The notes: generated from the letters alone by a model not told the origin. A DNA stretch of 64,000 nucleotides from JB111 sp049856295 (GCF_049856295.1 NZ_JBNDMZ010000013.1:62001-126000), one strand, 5' to 3'. Positions 42,241 through 51,246 are shown, counted from the first letter of the stretch. Made by a program: numbers and translations.

Positions 42241-44049
42241 GTGACTCCCGGCTCCGCGCGCCTCCGCGACGGTCGGACCGCGCCCGCGCGGACCGGCCGG
42301 GCCGACGCGCACCCCGATCCCGCCCCGCGCGGCGAGGGCCGTCCGGGCGACGCGCAGACGCCGGACGAGGCGAGCCCCCACGCGTCGGCGCCGGACGAGC
42401 CGATCCGGGGCGGATCGGCGACGAACGGCGCCGCGTCGGTCGGCACCGCGGCGAACGACAGCCCGACGGACGAGAACCCGCCCGACGACGACCTGCCCGT
42501 CGAGCGCGCCCAGGTGCCCCTGCCGCCGGGCGCCGGCTGGCCGGCCCTTCGTACCGTCCCTGCCGCCGGCGGGGGCGCCGCGGACGGGCCGCAGGGCGGC
42601 ACGGTCGACCCTGCGGCGGGGCGTCCGCACGTCGACGCCGACCCGCGAGCGGGAGCCGCCGCAGCCACCGACGACGCACCGGGCGACGCGTCCACCAGGT
42701 CCCGTTTCGCGCCCACGGCGGACTCCCCGCCGTCGGCGCCGCCGGGCGTCGCCTCGCGTCGAGGCTCCGGCGCCCGCCCGGCGCCCCTGCCCGGGACCGC
42801 GCGCCCGGCCCCGCGCGGCGCCCGCACCCCGTCCGCAGCGGACGAGCTGCGCAGCCTCGCCGACCGCCCCGCGGCGCCGGACGAGGACCCGCAGTCGACC
42901 CACACCGGACCGACCGCGCGCCGCGCGCTCCCGCGCACCGTCTTCCACGGGCTCCAGCCCCGCACCTCGCGCGCGCGTCCCGACCAGGCCAGCCCCAGCG
43001 CGGTGCCCACCTCCGTCGAGATCGACGGTCCCGGCGAGAGCGCGGCCCGCGCGGACGACGCGCGCGGCGGGGCGGGCGCGGCCGTGGGTCTGCCCCGCAT
43101 GTCCGACGACGCCCCAGCGCGGACCGCCACCGGCGGCGCGCACGCCTGGCGGGACGCCCCGCCTCCGGGGGCGCCGCCATCGGGCCGCGCCCGTCCGGGC
43201 TCACCGGGCCGGCGGCGCCGGACGACGCGCCTGCTCGCGGCCGCCGCCGCCTTCGTCGTCGTGGCCGCCGTGGGGTGGACGACCTTCGCCTCCCTCGGCA
43301 GCGGCGACGACCTCTCGAGCAACCTCGGGCAGGCGCCGGCGGCCCCCGAGGCCACCGAGGCCCCGGCGGCCCCCGAGGCCCCCGGCGCCGCCGACTCCGA
43401 GCCGGACGGCGCGGCTCCCGCCCCGGCCGAGGAGGAGTCGGAGGAGGATGCCGAGGAGGAGACGGAGCTCGGCGGCGCGGACAGCGACGCCGACAGCGGT
43501 GTGGACAGCGATGCGGATGCCGACGGCGGGACCGAGGACGAGCCCACCCGGGCGCCGGGAGATCCGTACGCCCCGCCGGGCATCCGGCGCGGCGGCGGCA
43601 TGGAGCTGCGCCCCGAGAGCAGGCCCGAGCGGCTCGGGAGTTCCGGCGACCTCGAGGTCGGCGACTGTCTGACGGCCGCGGCGCTCGCCGACCGGTCCGG
43701 GATGACCGTGGTGGTCCCGTGCGACGAGCCCTTCCAGGTGCAGGTCGTCGGCGAGACGACCCTCGCGGGCGACACCTGGCCGGGCGAGACCGCGATCCTG
43801 CGGCAGTCGGCCGAGACGTGCTCCCGGATCGTCGACTCCGAGGCGCCTCCGGGGCTCGCTGACGTCGGTGAGGTCGACGTGGTGGCGCTTCCGCCGACGG
43901 CCGAGACCTTCGCGGACGGCGACCGCACGATCCTCTGCGCCGTGACGACGACCAGCGACACCGAGTGGTTCGACGGCTCGCTCCTCGACGAGGATCCCGC
44001 CGCGGACGCGGGCAGCGGCCCCTCCTCGGACCCCGGGGCGGGCGGCTAG
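42241..44049 (+). CDS. large septum-formation-like membrane protein with disordered cytoplasmic region
   Basis: 602 residues from a GTG (TATCGT ends six bases upstream). About 330 residues of Pro/Ala/Gly/Asp-rich disordered sequence precede a single helix (TRLLAAAAAFVVVAAVGWTT). A 130-residue acidic linker with Ala/Glu/Asp repeats follows. The C-terminal domain has the same cysteine pattern as the preceding protein: VGDCLTAAALADRSG, VVPCDEPFQVQVVG, SAETCSRIVDSE and ILCAVTT. The two genes probably arose by tandem duplication of the outer domain. Confidence 0.78.
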   Translation: MTPGSARLRDGRTAPARTGRADAHPDPAPRGEGRPGDAQTPDEASPHASAPDEPIRGGSATNGAASVGTAANDSPTDENPPDDDLPVERAQVPLPPGAGWPALRTVPAAGGGAADGPQGGTVDPAAGRPHVDADPRAGAAAATDDAPGDASTRSRFAPTADSPPSAPPGVASRRGSGARPAPLPGTARPAPRGARTPSAADELRSLADRPAAPDEDPQSTHTGPTARRALPRTVFHGLQPRTSRARPDQASPSAVPTSVEIDGPGESAARADDARGGAGAAVGLPRMSDDAPARTATGGAHAWRDAPPPGAPPSGRARPGSPGRRRRTTRLLAAAAAFVVVAAVGWTTFASLGSGDDLSSNLGQAPAAPEATEAPAAPEAPGAADSEPDGAAPAPAEEESEEDAEEETELGGADSDADSGVDSDADADGGTEDEPTRAPGDPYAPPGIRRGGGMELRPESRPERLGSSGDLEVGDCLTAAALADRSGMTVVVPCDEPFQVQVVGETTLAGDTWPGETAILRQSAETCSRIVDSEAPPGLADVGEVDVVALPPTAETFADGDRTILCAVTTTSDTEWFDGSLLDEDPAADAGSGPSSDPGAGG

Positions 44050-44063
44050 TAGAGTCGGCCCTC

Positions 44064-45170
44064 GTGGCTACAGACTTCTCCTCCGAGATCGCGGACCTGC
44101 GCAGCACCTACGCGACCATCTCGGCCGTGACCGACCCGGACGCCCTGCGTGCGCGGATCGCCGAGCTCACAGAGGAGTCGGCCGCGCCGGACCTGTGGGA
44201 CGACCCCGAGGCGGCCCAGGTGGTGACGACGAAGCTCTCGCACGCGCAGCACGACCTCGAGCGGCTCGAGCGCGTGGGGGAGAAGATCGACGACCTCGAG
44301 GCGCTCGTCGAGCTCTCCGAGGAGGAGGACGACGACCTCGACGCCGAGGTGCAGTCCGAGCTCGCTGCCGTCCGCAAGGTCCTCGCCGACCTCGAGGTCC
44401 GCACGCTGCTCTCGGGCGAGTACGACCAGCGCGCCGCCGTCGTCACGATCCGCGCCGGCGCCGGCGGCGTCGACGCCGCGGACTTCGCCGAGATGCTCAT
44501 GCGCATGTACCTGCGCTGGGCCGAGCGCCACGGCTACCCGACGTCGGTGATGGACACCTCCTACGCCGAGGAGGCGGGGCTGAAGTCGGCGACCTTCGAG
44601 GTCAACGCGCCGTACGCCTTCGGCACGCTCTCCGTCGAGGCCGGCACCCACCGGCTCGTGCGGATCTCCCCGTTCGACAACCAGGGGCGTCGTCAGACCT
44701 CCTTCGCCGCTGTCGAGGTCATCCCGCTCATCGAGCAGACCGACCACGTGGAGATCCCCGAGTCCGAGATCAAGGTGGACGTCTTCCGGTCCTCCGGACC
44801 GGGCGGGCAGTCCGTCAACACGACCGACTCGGCCGTGCGGATGACGCACATCCCCACCGGCATCGTCGTGTCGATGCAGAACGAGAAGTCCCAGATCCAG
44901 AACCGTGCGGCCGCCCTGCGCGTGCTCCAGTCCCGGCTGCTGCTCCAGCGCCAGGAGGAGGAGGCCGCCGAGAAGAAGGCCCTGTCCGGGGACGTCAAGG
45001 CGAGCTGGGGCGACCAGATGCGCTCCTACGTCCTCCAGCCGTACCAGATGGTCAAGGACCTGCGCACCGAGCACGAGTCCGGCAACCCGTCCGGCGTGTT
45101 CGACGGCGAGATCGACGATTTCATCGACGCCGGGATCCGCTGGCGCCGCTCGGGCGACTCCGAGGACTGA
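44064..45170 (+). CDS. prfB: peptide chain release factor 2
   Basis: 368 residues from a GTG at 44064; TAGAGT ends eight bases upstream and no ribosome site is seen. The codon-recognition motif RISPFDNQG (SPF type of RF2) and the catalytic loop RSSGPGGQSVNTTDSAVRMT (GGQ near 250) are present, together with QNEKSQIQNRAAALRVLQSR. It releases the peptide at UGA and UAA. No internal stop or frameshift site of the E. coli prfB type is found; the frame is continuous. Confidence 0.97.
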   Translation: MATDFSSEIADLRSTYATISAVTDPDALRARIAELTEESAAPDLWDDPEAAQVVTTKLSHAQHDLERLERVGEKIDDLEALVELSEEEDDDLDAEVQSELAAVRKVLADLEVRTLLSGEYDQRAAVVTIRAGAGGVDAADFAEMLMRMYLRWAERHGYPTSVMDTSYAEEAGLKSATFEVNAPYAFGTLSVEAGTHRLVRISPFDNQGRRQTSFAAVEVIPLIEQTDHVEIPESEIKVDVFRSSGPGGQSVNTTDSAVRMTHIPTGIVVSMQNEKSQIQNRAAALRVLQSRLLLQRQEEEAAEKKALSGDVKASWGDQMRSYVLQPYQMVKDLRTEHESGNPSGVFDGEIDDFIDAGIRWRRSGDSED

Positions 45171-45316
45171 CCCACCCCCGGTCACGGCGACCTGACGAGG
45201 ACGGCAACGGTCCGGTGTCGGGGCGGCGTGGCGTCCGGGACCGGCGGCGTGCCGGGACGTAGCATCCAACCGGCCAGGTTCCACCTTCCCCGCCCCCGAG
45301 ACTGGCCGCCGCTGCT

Positions 45317-46060
45317 GTGATCCGATTCGACAACGTCTCCAAGGTCTACAAGCGGGGCGCCAGGCCCGCGCTGGACGAGGTGACCCTCGAGATCGAGCGG
45401 GGCGAGTTCGTCTTCCTCGTCGGCGCCTCCGGATCCGGCAAGTCGACCTTCCTTCGGCTCGTGCTGCGCGAGGAGCGCGCCACCTCCGGCACCGTGTTCG
45501 GGCTCGGCCACGACCTCGCGCGCCTCTCGCGCTTCCGCATGCCGCGCCACCGCCGGCAGATCGGGATGGTCTTCCAGGACTACCGGCTCCTGCCGGGCAA
45601 GTCGGTGTTCGACAACGTGGCCATCACCATGCAGGTCACGGGCCGCCCGCGGCACCAGATCCTCACCGTGGTGCCGCAGACCCTCGAGCTCGTCGGGCTC
45701 ACCGGCAAGGAGAAGCGGCTCCCGCACGAGCTCTCCGGCGGCGAGCAGCAGCGCGTGACGATCGCCCGCGCCATGGTCAACCGCCCCCAGGTCCTCCTCG
45801 CGGACGAGCCCACGGGCAACCTCGACCCGGACACGTCCGAGGGGATCATGGAGCTCCTCACCCGCATCAACTCCACCGGGACCACGGTGGTCATGGCGAC
45901 GCACGACGACGACCTCGTCGACCGCGCACGCCGCCGCGTGGTCGAGCTCGTCGACGGCCGCGTGGTGCGCGACGAGGCCGGCGGCTCCTACCTCGCCGTG
46001 GTCGCGGCCGCGCGCCGGGCGGCAGGCGGCCGCGACGAGGCCGCGGAGGTCGCGCGGTGA
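45317..46060 (+). CDS. ftsE: cell division ATP-binding protein FtsE
   Basis: 247 residues from a GTG. FDNVSKVYKRGARPALDEVT opens it; the P-loop GASGSGKST, signature LSGGEQQRV and Walker B VLLADEPTGNLDPDTSEGIM are typical. It drives the FtsX transmembrane subunit to activate cell-wall hydrolases at the septum. The C terminus has about 18 extra Ala/Arg-rich residues beyond the usual FtsE. It overlaps ftsX (GTGA). Confidence 0.97.
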   Translation: MIRFDNVSKVYKRGARPALDEVTLEIERGEFVFLVGASGSGKSTFLRLVLREERATSGTVFGLGHDLARLSRFRMPRHRRQIGMVFQDYRLLPGKSVFDNVAITMQVTGRPRHQILTVVPQTLELVGLTGKEKRLPHELSGGEQQRVTIARAMVNRPQVLLADEPTGNLDPDTSEGIMELLTRINSTGTTVVMATHDDDLVDRARRRVVELVDGRVVRDEAGGSYLAVVAAARRAAGGRDEAAEVAR

Positions 46061-46971
46061 GGCTCCGGTTCATCCTCGGCCAGGTCTCCCAGGGGATCCG
46101 CCGCAACGTCGCCATGACCGTCGCCGTCGTGCTCGTGACGTTCGTGTCCCTCGTCTTCGTCGGCGCCGGCCTGCTCCTGCAGACCCAGGTCGACCGGCTC
46201 AAGGACGACTGGTACGACCGCGTCGAGGTCGCCGTCTTCATGTGCCCCACGGCGTCGGAGAACCCGGCGTGCGCGGCGGGGGAGGCGACCGAGCAGGAGA
46301 TCGACGCCGTCGGGAACCTCCTTCAGTCCTCCGACCTCGAGCCTTACGTCGCGGAGGTCTTCCTCGAGACCAAGGAGGAGGCCTACGAGAACTTCCGGGA
46401 GCGGCTCGAGGACTCCGCCTGGTCCCGGCAGGTCACGGCGGACCAGATGCAGGTCTCCTACCGGATCCGGCTCGAGGACCCCGAGCAGTTCCGGATCGTC
46501 GCCGACGAGCTCGAGGGCCGCGCCGGCGTCGACGTGGTCGTCGACCAGCGCGAGCAGCTCGAGCCCCTGTTCGTCATCCTCAACCGCTCCACCGCCGTCG
46601 CGCTCGGGCTCGCCGGCGTCATGGCCGTCGCCGCCGTCCTCCTCATCACGACGACGATCCGGCTCTCCGCGCTCTCGCGCAGGCGGGAGACGGGCATCAT
46701 GCGCCTCGTCGGCGCCTCGAACTGGGTCATCCAGGCCCCCTTCATGCTCGAGGGCGCGATCGCCGCGCTGCTCGGGTCCGTCCTGTCCGTCGCGGGGCTG
46801 CTCGCGGCGGTACGGTACGGAGTCGAAGGGTGGCTCGCGCCCTCCGCACCCTGGGTCGCCTTCGTGACGACCGCGGACGTGTGGCGGGTGGCCCCACTTC
46901 TCGTCCTCGCCGCCGTCCTGGTGGCAGGCGTGTCCTCGGTCGTCTCGCTCGCCCGTTACACGAAGGTCTAG
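46057..46971 (+). CDS. ftsX: cell division protein FtsX
   Basis: 304 residues from a GTG overlapping ftsE. RFILGQVSQGIRRNVAMTVA begins the first helix; the extracellular domain (about 45-170) is followed by three helices, with LSALSRRRETGIMRLVGASN between helices two and three, the diagnostic FtsX loop. It contacts the peptidoglycan hydrolase outside the cell. The third gene of the operon, a coiled-coil M23 protein, is the likely partner. Confidence 0.95.
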   Translation: MRLRFILGQVSQGIRRNVAMTVAVVLVTFVSLVFVGAGLLLQTQVDRLKDDWYDRVEVAVFMCPTASENPACAAGEATEQEIDAVGNLLQSSDLEPYVAEVFLETKEEAYENFRERLEDSAWSRQVTADQMQVSYRIRLEDPEQFRIVADELEGRAGVDVVVDQREQLEPLFVILNRSTAVALGLAGVMAVAAVLLITTTIRLSALSRRRETGIMRLVGASNWVIQAPFMLEGAIAALLGSVLSVAGLLAAVRYGVEGWLAPSAPWVAFVTTADVWRVAPLLVLAAVLVAGVSSVVSLARYTKV

Positions 46972-46978
46972 GTCACTG

Positions 46979-48484
46979 ATGTCGACGTCCTCCTCCCACC
47001 CCGCGCCCGCGCGCACGTGGCTCGTCCGTCTGCGCGAGCGGGCCGCACTCGCGGCGACCCTCGCGCTCGCCGCGACCCTGGTCGGGCCGGGAGCCGTGGC
47101 CGACGACGACGACGAACCCACCCGGGAGGAGCTCGTCGAGCGGCTCGCGGACAACGCCGAGCGGCGCGAGGAGCTCGAGCACGACCTCGAGGGCGTCTCC
47201 GCCGACCTCGCGAGCTCGCTGGTCGACCTCCAGCTCACGCGCGAGCAGATCCCGGTGGCCCAGGAGGCGCTGCAGGTCGCCGAGGACGACCTGGCGGCCG
47301 CCGAGCGGCACCAGGAGCAGGTCGAGGGGCGCCTCGGGGTGGCCGAGTCCGACCTCGCGGCCCTCGAGGACGAGATCGCCGAGGGCGAGGAGGCCTCCGA
47401 GGAGACCCAGGACGCGCTCGGGGAGCTCGCCCGGTCGACCTACCGCGGCGACACCGCGCCCTCGACCCTCGCCCTCATCACCGAGTCCTCCTCGGCCGAC
47501 GACTTCATCGGCTCCTACTCGGTGGTGAGCACCGCCGTGCGCACGCAGACCGGGCTGCTCGACCGGGTGGCCGAGGAGAACGCGACCAACCGCAACCAGA
47601 GGCTGCGCCAGGACACCCTCACCCAGCGGGTCGACGACCTCAACGACGAGGCCGTCGAGGCCGTGGAGACCGCGGACGAGCTGCGCGTCCGGCAGGAGGA
47701 GGCGCTCGCCGAGGTCGAGGACCTCGAGGCGCTGCAGGAGGAGCTCGTCGCGGACCTCGAGGACCGCGAGGAGGAGCTCAACTCCGACATCAACGCGATC
47801 GGCCTGTCCAGCCTCTCCACGCAGGAGCAGATCGCCGCGATCGACGAGGAGAACCGCCGCCTCGAGCGCGAGCGCCTCGAGCGGGAGCAGCGCGAGCGGG
47901 AGGCACGCGAGCAGGCCGAGCAGGAGCGGGCCGCCCAGGAGCGCGCCGAGCGGCTCCGACGCGAGCAGGCCGAGCGGGAGGCCGCCCCGGCCGCGCCACC
48001 CCCGCCCGCACCGGCACCGGCGCCCGCACCGGAACCCGACCCGGCGCCCGCGCCCGACCCCGCGCCGGCGCCGAGCGCGACCTTCGTCCCGCCCGTCCCG
48101 CGGCCGCTCATCATCACCTCGCCGTACGGGCCGCGGATCTACCCGATCACCGGGGCCTGGTCGATCCACCCGGGCGTCGACTTCCGCAGCGCCTGCGGCA
48201 ACACCCAGGGGGCGATCGCCTCAGGGACGGTGTCCGCGACCAACCCGTCGGGCACCACCGGCACGAGCGGCAACCAGGTGATCATCAACCACGGGATCAT
48301 CGACGGCCGCTCCACGGTGTCGATCTACAACCACCTCTCGTCGTTCGCCGTCTCGCCCGGCCAGACGGTGTCGCAGGGCCAGTCCATCGGCTCCACCGGC
48401 CAGACCGGCATGGTCACCGGCTGCCACGTGCACCTCGAGCTGTGGCTCGACGGCCAGATGACCGACCCGATGAACGTCCTCTGA
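46979..48484 (+). CDS. coiled-coil M23 peptidase, probable FtsEX-controlled hydrolase or activator
   Basis: 501 residues. A signal peptide (AALAATLALAATLVGPGAVA) is followed by a long coiled coil (about 45-345), a Pro/Ala-rich linker and an M23/LytM domain (about 375-500): ITSPYGPRIYPITGAWSIHP, HPGVDF (metal ligands His and Asp) and CHVHLELW (HxH). Unlike EnvC, the metal-binding residues look intact, so it may cut cross-links itself. The EnvC-like arrangement and the position 7 bases after ftsX support a direct partner role. Confidence 0.9.
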   Translation: MSTSSSHPAPARTWLVRLRERAALAATLALAATLVGPGAVADDDDEPTREELVERLADNAERREELEHDLEGVSADLASSLVDLQLTREQIPVAQEALQVAEDDLAAAERHQEQVEGRLGVAESDLAALEDEIAEGEEASEETQDALGELARSTYRGDTAPSTLALITESSSADDFIGSYSVVSTAVRTQTGLLDRVAEENATNRNQRLRQDTLTQRVDDLNDEAVEAVETADELRVRQEEALAEVEDLEALQEELVADLEDREEELNSDINAIGLSSLSTQEQIAAIDEENRRLERERLEREQREREAREQAEQERAAQERAERLRREQAEREAAPAAPPPPAPAPAPAPEPDPAPAPDPAPAPSATFVPPVPRPLIITSPYGPRIYPITGAWSIHPGVDFRSACGNTQGAIASGTVSATNPSGTTGTSGNQVIINHGIIDGRSTVSIYNHLSSFAVSPGQTVSQGQSIGSTGQTGMVTGCHVHLELWLDGQMTDPMNVL

Positions 48485-48675
48485 CCCTCGGCTCCCGCGG
48501 GGCTCGTGAGGGGGAGGGGCCGGTGCGTCCGGCGTCGTCGGGCGTCCGGTGGAATGGGCTGGACACGGCTCGGTAGACTCGATCCTCGGCCCAGAGGTCG
48601 CCCCTGCACGGGGCGCGGGCGAACGACCGCGCACCCGGCGCGGTCCCGGAACCATCGGACGGACGGAGGTCGGTC

Positions 48676-49194
48676 ATGAGCAGGATGAGCAGGGCGGCCA
48701 AGCCGACCGCCGCGGAGAAGGCCAAGGCGGAGGCGGACGCCAAGAAGATCGTCGCCCGCAACAAGAAGGCGCGCCACGACTACCACCTCGACGAGATCCT
48801 CGAGGCCGGCATCTCCCTGTGGGGGACCGAGGTCAAGGCGATGCGCGCCGGCCGCGCGTCCCTCGTGGACGGCTGGGTCGAGTTCGATCGCGGCGAGGCC
48901 TGGCTGCGGGACGTCCACATCCCCGAGTACGCGCAGGGCACGTGGACCAACCACGCCCCGCGGCGGAAGCGCAAGCTGCTCCTGCACAAGGAGCAGATCG
49001 CCAAGTGGGCCGTGGCCTCGCGCGAGAAGGGGCACACCGTCATCCCGCTCGAGCTGTACTTCATCGGCGGCCGGGCGAAGGTCTCCATCGCGCTCGCCCG
49101 CGGCAAGCAGGAGTACGACAAGCGTCAGACCCTGCGCGAGCGGCAGGACGACATGGAGGCGCGGCGGATGATGAGCCTGCGCAACCACGGCTGA
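48676..49194 (+). CDS. smpB: SsrA-binding protein SmpB
   Basis: 172 residues. KKIVARNKKARHDYHLDEIL, EAGISLWGTEVKAMRAGRAS, NHAPRRKRKLLLHKEQI and KGHTVIPLELYFIGGRAKVS are hallmarks of SmpB. It delivers tmRNA to stalled ribosomes. The start at 48676 is followed by a second ATG three codons later; GGACGGAGG upstream supports the first. ssrA lies 200 bases downstream. Confidence 0.97.
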   Translation: MSRMSRAAKPTAAEKAKAEADAKKIVARNKKARHDYHLDEILEAGISLWGTEVKAMRAGRASLVDGWVEFDRGEAWLRDVHIPEYAQGTWTNHAPRRKRKLLLHKEQIAKWAVASREKGHTVIPLELYFIGGRAKVSIALARGKQEYDKRQTLRERQDDMEARRMMSLRNHG

Positions 49195-49329
49195 CACCCA
49201 CCACATCTGGTCGAGGGTGCGGGTCAGGGGCGCGTGGTCCGGCCCCCGACCGGTCGAGAGTGCGGCTCAGCGGCCGCACGGTGGCGTGGGTCGCCGGGAA
49301 TGTCCTCGCCCGCCGCTACGTTGGGCACG

Positions 49330-49335
49330 TATGAT
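49330..49335 (+). promoter_or_regulatory. possible -10 element of the ssrA promoter
   Basis: TATGAT lies about 60 bases upstream of the mature tmRNA 5' end, in the smpB-ssrA gap. No good -35 hexamer is visible 16-18 bases upstream, so support is weak. Confidence 0.35.
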
Positions 49336-49393
49336 GGACAGTCGCACCGCGGCAACCCGGCTCGTCCGGACCGCGGGGCGGAACAACTCAACA

Positions 49394-49759
49394 GGGGATG
49401 ATCGGTTTCGACGATGGTCGTGCTTCCAGGAGAAGCGGGTAGAGGATGCAGAGTTATCTCTTTAACGCCCTCTGCAAACCAATAGGTGCCGATTCCAAGC
49501 GCACCGACTTCGCCCTCGCCGCCTGAGCGAGCCTCGAAGTCCGTCAGCCCGGGCCTGCTCTCGTCCCGGATCCTGGCGTCATCTAGAGAGCCACTGCTCG
49601 TAGCCCTCGTCAGCGGGGCTGCGGGAACACTCAGTTGACTGGGCCCGTCAGCAGCTTGTTCGCGTGACTGCTGGGGCCGAGAAAATCTACCAGCGGACTG
49701 CACCCGGAGAAGTCCTGTTCTCACGCCGTCGGACGCGGGTTCGATTCCCGCCATCTCCA
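49394..49759 (+). ncRNA. ssrA: transfer-messenger RNA (tmRNA)
   Basis: The 5' end GGGGATGATCGGTTTCGACG and the 3' end with GGGTTCGATTCCCGCC and CATCTCCA are the conserved tRNA-like part; GGGGATG pairs with CATCTCC, with one G-U pair. CCA is not encoded. The tag codons at 49488-49523 read ADSKRTDFALAA, ending at TGA 49524-49526, which is the actinobacterial type with the LAA degron. With SmpB it rescues stalled ribosomes. Pseudoknot-forming segments lie between the tag and the 3' half. A strong terminator follows. Confidence 0.97.
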
Positions 49760-49776
49760 CTCATCCCTGTGAGGCC

Positions 49777-49812
49777 GAGAGGCCCCGGACCCGCAACGGT
49801 CCGGGGCCTCTC
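49777..49812 (+). terminator. terminator of ssrA
   Basis: GAGAGGCCCCGGACC and GGTCCGGGGCCTCTC pair over 15 base pairs with a 6-base loop, 18 bases after the mature tmRNA end. The tail is GTCGTTGG with little T-run. Confidence 0.85.
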
Positions 49813-49899
49813 GTCGTTGGTGCGCGTGGCGGTTCGTGCGCGGAGCTAGGTCCGTATCAGGTCTGCCCGCCCGGGGCGCACGGCCGGCCGCATCTGCGT

Positions 49900-49916
49900 G
49901 ATACCACGCTGGTATC
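49900..49916. promoter_or_regulatory. operator of the RHH-Doc module
   Basis: GATACCACGCTGGTATC has 7-base arms around CGC. It overlaps TATCGT (49913-49918), a -10-like hexamer six bases before the antitoxin ATG, so binding would block a leaderless promoter. Confidence 0.7.
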
Positions 49917-49924
49917 GTTCGGTC

Positions 49925-50128
49925 ATGGCGATGACGTTGCGTCTGAACGAGAACGACGAGCGGGCGCTTGCCGCCCTGGCCGAGGCCGACGGGGTGAGCA
50001 AGCAGGAGGCGACCATCCGTGCGATCCACGAGGTGGCGGAGCGCCGCGGGCACGTGAAGGCGGTGTCCGAGGCGTCGGCGCGCGCGCGGAGCCGCTACGC
50101 AGAGGTGCTCGAGCGGCTGGGGCGTTGA
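49925..50128 (+). CDS. ribbon-helix-helix antitoxin
   Basis: 67 residues from the ATG at 49925 (an ATG two codons later is possible). MTLRLNENDERALAALAEAD then GVSKQEATIRAIHEVAERRG is a CopG-type ribbon-helix-helix domain with a charged C-terminal helix for toxin binding. A palindrome just upstream suggests autoregulation. Its last bases overlap the toxin start (TTGA). This replaces the usual Phd antitoxin partner of Doc toxins. Confidence 0.85.
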   Translation: MAMTLRLNENDERALAALAEADGVSKQEATIRAIHEVAERRGHVKAVSEASARARSRYAEVLERLGR

Positions 50129-50493
50129 CCGTCTACCTGACCACCGAGGATCTGCTCGCGCTGGTCGACGACCTCGGCGTCGGGCCGGTCAGGGACCTGG
50201 GGCTGCTGGGGTCGGCCGCCCACCGGCCGACGACCGTGCTGTGGGGCACGGATGTCTACCCGACCGTCGTCCTCAAGGCCGCCGCGCTGCACGACTCGCT
50301 GGTCAACAACCACGCCCTTCTCGACGGCAACAAGCGTCTCGGGTGGCTGGCGATGATCGTCTTCCTCGACGTGAACGGAATCTGGATCGAGGCCCCCGAC
50401 GACGAGGCCTACGACCTGGTGGTCGCCGTCGCCGACAGGTCCGCGACGATCGACGAGATCTCGGACGCCCTGCTGCGATGGTCGCAGCCCTGA
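50125..50493 (+). CDS. doc: Doc-family (death-on-curing) toxin
   Basis: 122 residues from a TTG overlapping the antitoxin stop. VYLTTEDLLALVDDLGVGPV opens a Fic/Doc fold; the catalytic motif is HALLDGNKRLGW, of the HxxxDGNKR type that marks Doc kinases rather than AMP-transferring Fic proteins. The characterised Doc phosphorylates EF-Tu. The module sits directly downstream of ssrA, a common integration site for mobile elements, and converges on the GntR gene. Confidence 0.87.
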   Translation: MTVYLTTEDLLALVDDLGVGPVRDLGLLGSAAHRPTTVLWGTDVYPTVVLKAAALHDSLVNNHALLDGNKRLGWLAMIVFLDVNGIWIEAPDDEAYDLVVAVADRSATIDEISDALLRWSQP

Positions 50494-50523
50494 CTGAGCC
50501 GCCGTGACGTGCGGGCTGCAGGA

Positions 50524-51198
50524 TCAGCTGCCGAAGGCCTGGACGAGCTCGGGCACCTCGCGCAGGTGCGTGGCCACGGTGCGGGCGGCGCGCTCGGCAT
50601 CGTGCTCCTCGAGGGCGGTGACGATCTCCCGGTGCTCGCGGGCGATCGTCTCGTAGCGCTGCGGCGCGGTGGTGATCGTGCGCAGCGCCAGGCGGATCTG
50701 TCGTGAGCGCAGCGACTCGTACATCTGCGTGAGGACGTCGTTGCCGTTCCACTGCACGAGCCGCTCGTGGAAGCGCTGGTCGAGCCTGGCGGAGTCGTTC
50801 CACCTCAGCTCCTCCGCCGCCGCGTCCATCTCGTCCGCGATGGCCGAAAGGTCGGGCGGCGCCCCGAGTCTCAGCTCGCAGATGCGGGCCACCACGTGGG
50901 ACTCGACGACGAACCGCGCCTGGTAGATCTCGCCCATCTCGCGCGAGTTGACCGTCCGCACCTGTGCGCCACGGCGGGGGACGAGGTCGACGTACCGCTC
51001 GGCCTGGAGCCGCTGGAGGGCCTCGCGCACCGGCGTGCGGGAGGTGCCCACCCGCTCGGCGAGCGCGACCTCCTCGACGAACTCTCCCTCGGCGAGCTCG
51101 CCGGTGAGGATGGCCTCGACGACCCACTCGTAGGCGCGGGCGCCGGCCGGAGGGGTGCGCGGGGAGCGCCTGCGGGGCTCCTTCGCGGTCCGGCTCAT
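50524..51198 (-). CDS. GntR family regulator with FCD domain
   Basis: 224 residues from the ATG at 51198. The winged helix has AYEWVVEAILTGELAEGEFV, EEVALAERVGTSRTPVREAL and QRLQAERYVDLVPRRGAQV. The FCD ligand domain follows, with metal-binding type residues in SARLDQRFHERLVQWNGNDV and TIAREHREIVTALEEHD. FCD regulators usually bind organic acids. It diverges from the aldolase gene; a palindrome in the intergenic region (51231-51246) is the likely operator. Confidence 0.9.
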   Translation of the reverse strand: MSRTAKEPRRRSPRTPPAGARAYEWVVEAILTGELAEGEFVEEVALAERVGTSRTPVREALQRLQAERYVDLVPRRGAQVRTVNSREMGEIYQARFVVESHVVARICELRLGAPPDLSAIADEMDAAAEELRWNDSARLDQRFHERLVQWNGNDVLTQMYESLRSRQIRLALRTITTAPQRYETIAREHREIVTALEEHDAERAARTVATHLREVPELVQAFGS

Positions 51199-51230
51199 GG
51201 GGCGAGCATATCGTTGCACCCGGAATATGC

Positions 51231-51246
51231 GCCGTGTATACATGGC
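51231..51246. promoter_or_regulatory. GntR-type operator
   Basis: GCCGTGTATACATGGC is a 16-base palindrome with one mismatched pair around the perfect core TGTATACA. It lies between the divergent GntR start (51198) and aldolase start (51306). Confidence 0.65.

Noticed and set aside
44064..45170. Programmed frameshift of the E. coli prfB type
   Set aside because: The prfB frame is continuous with no internal stop codon.
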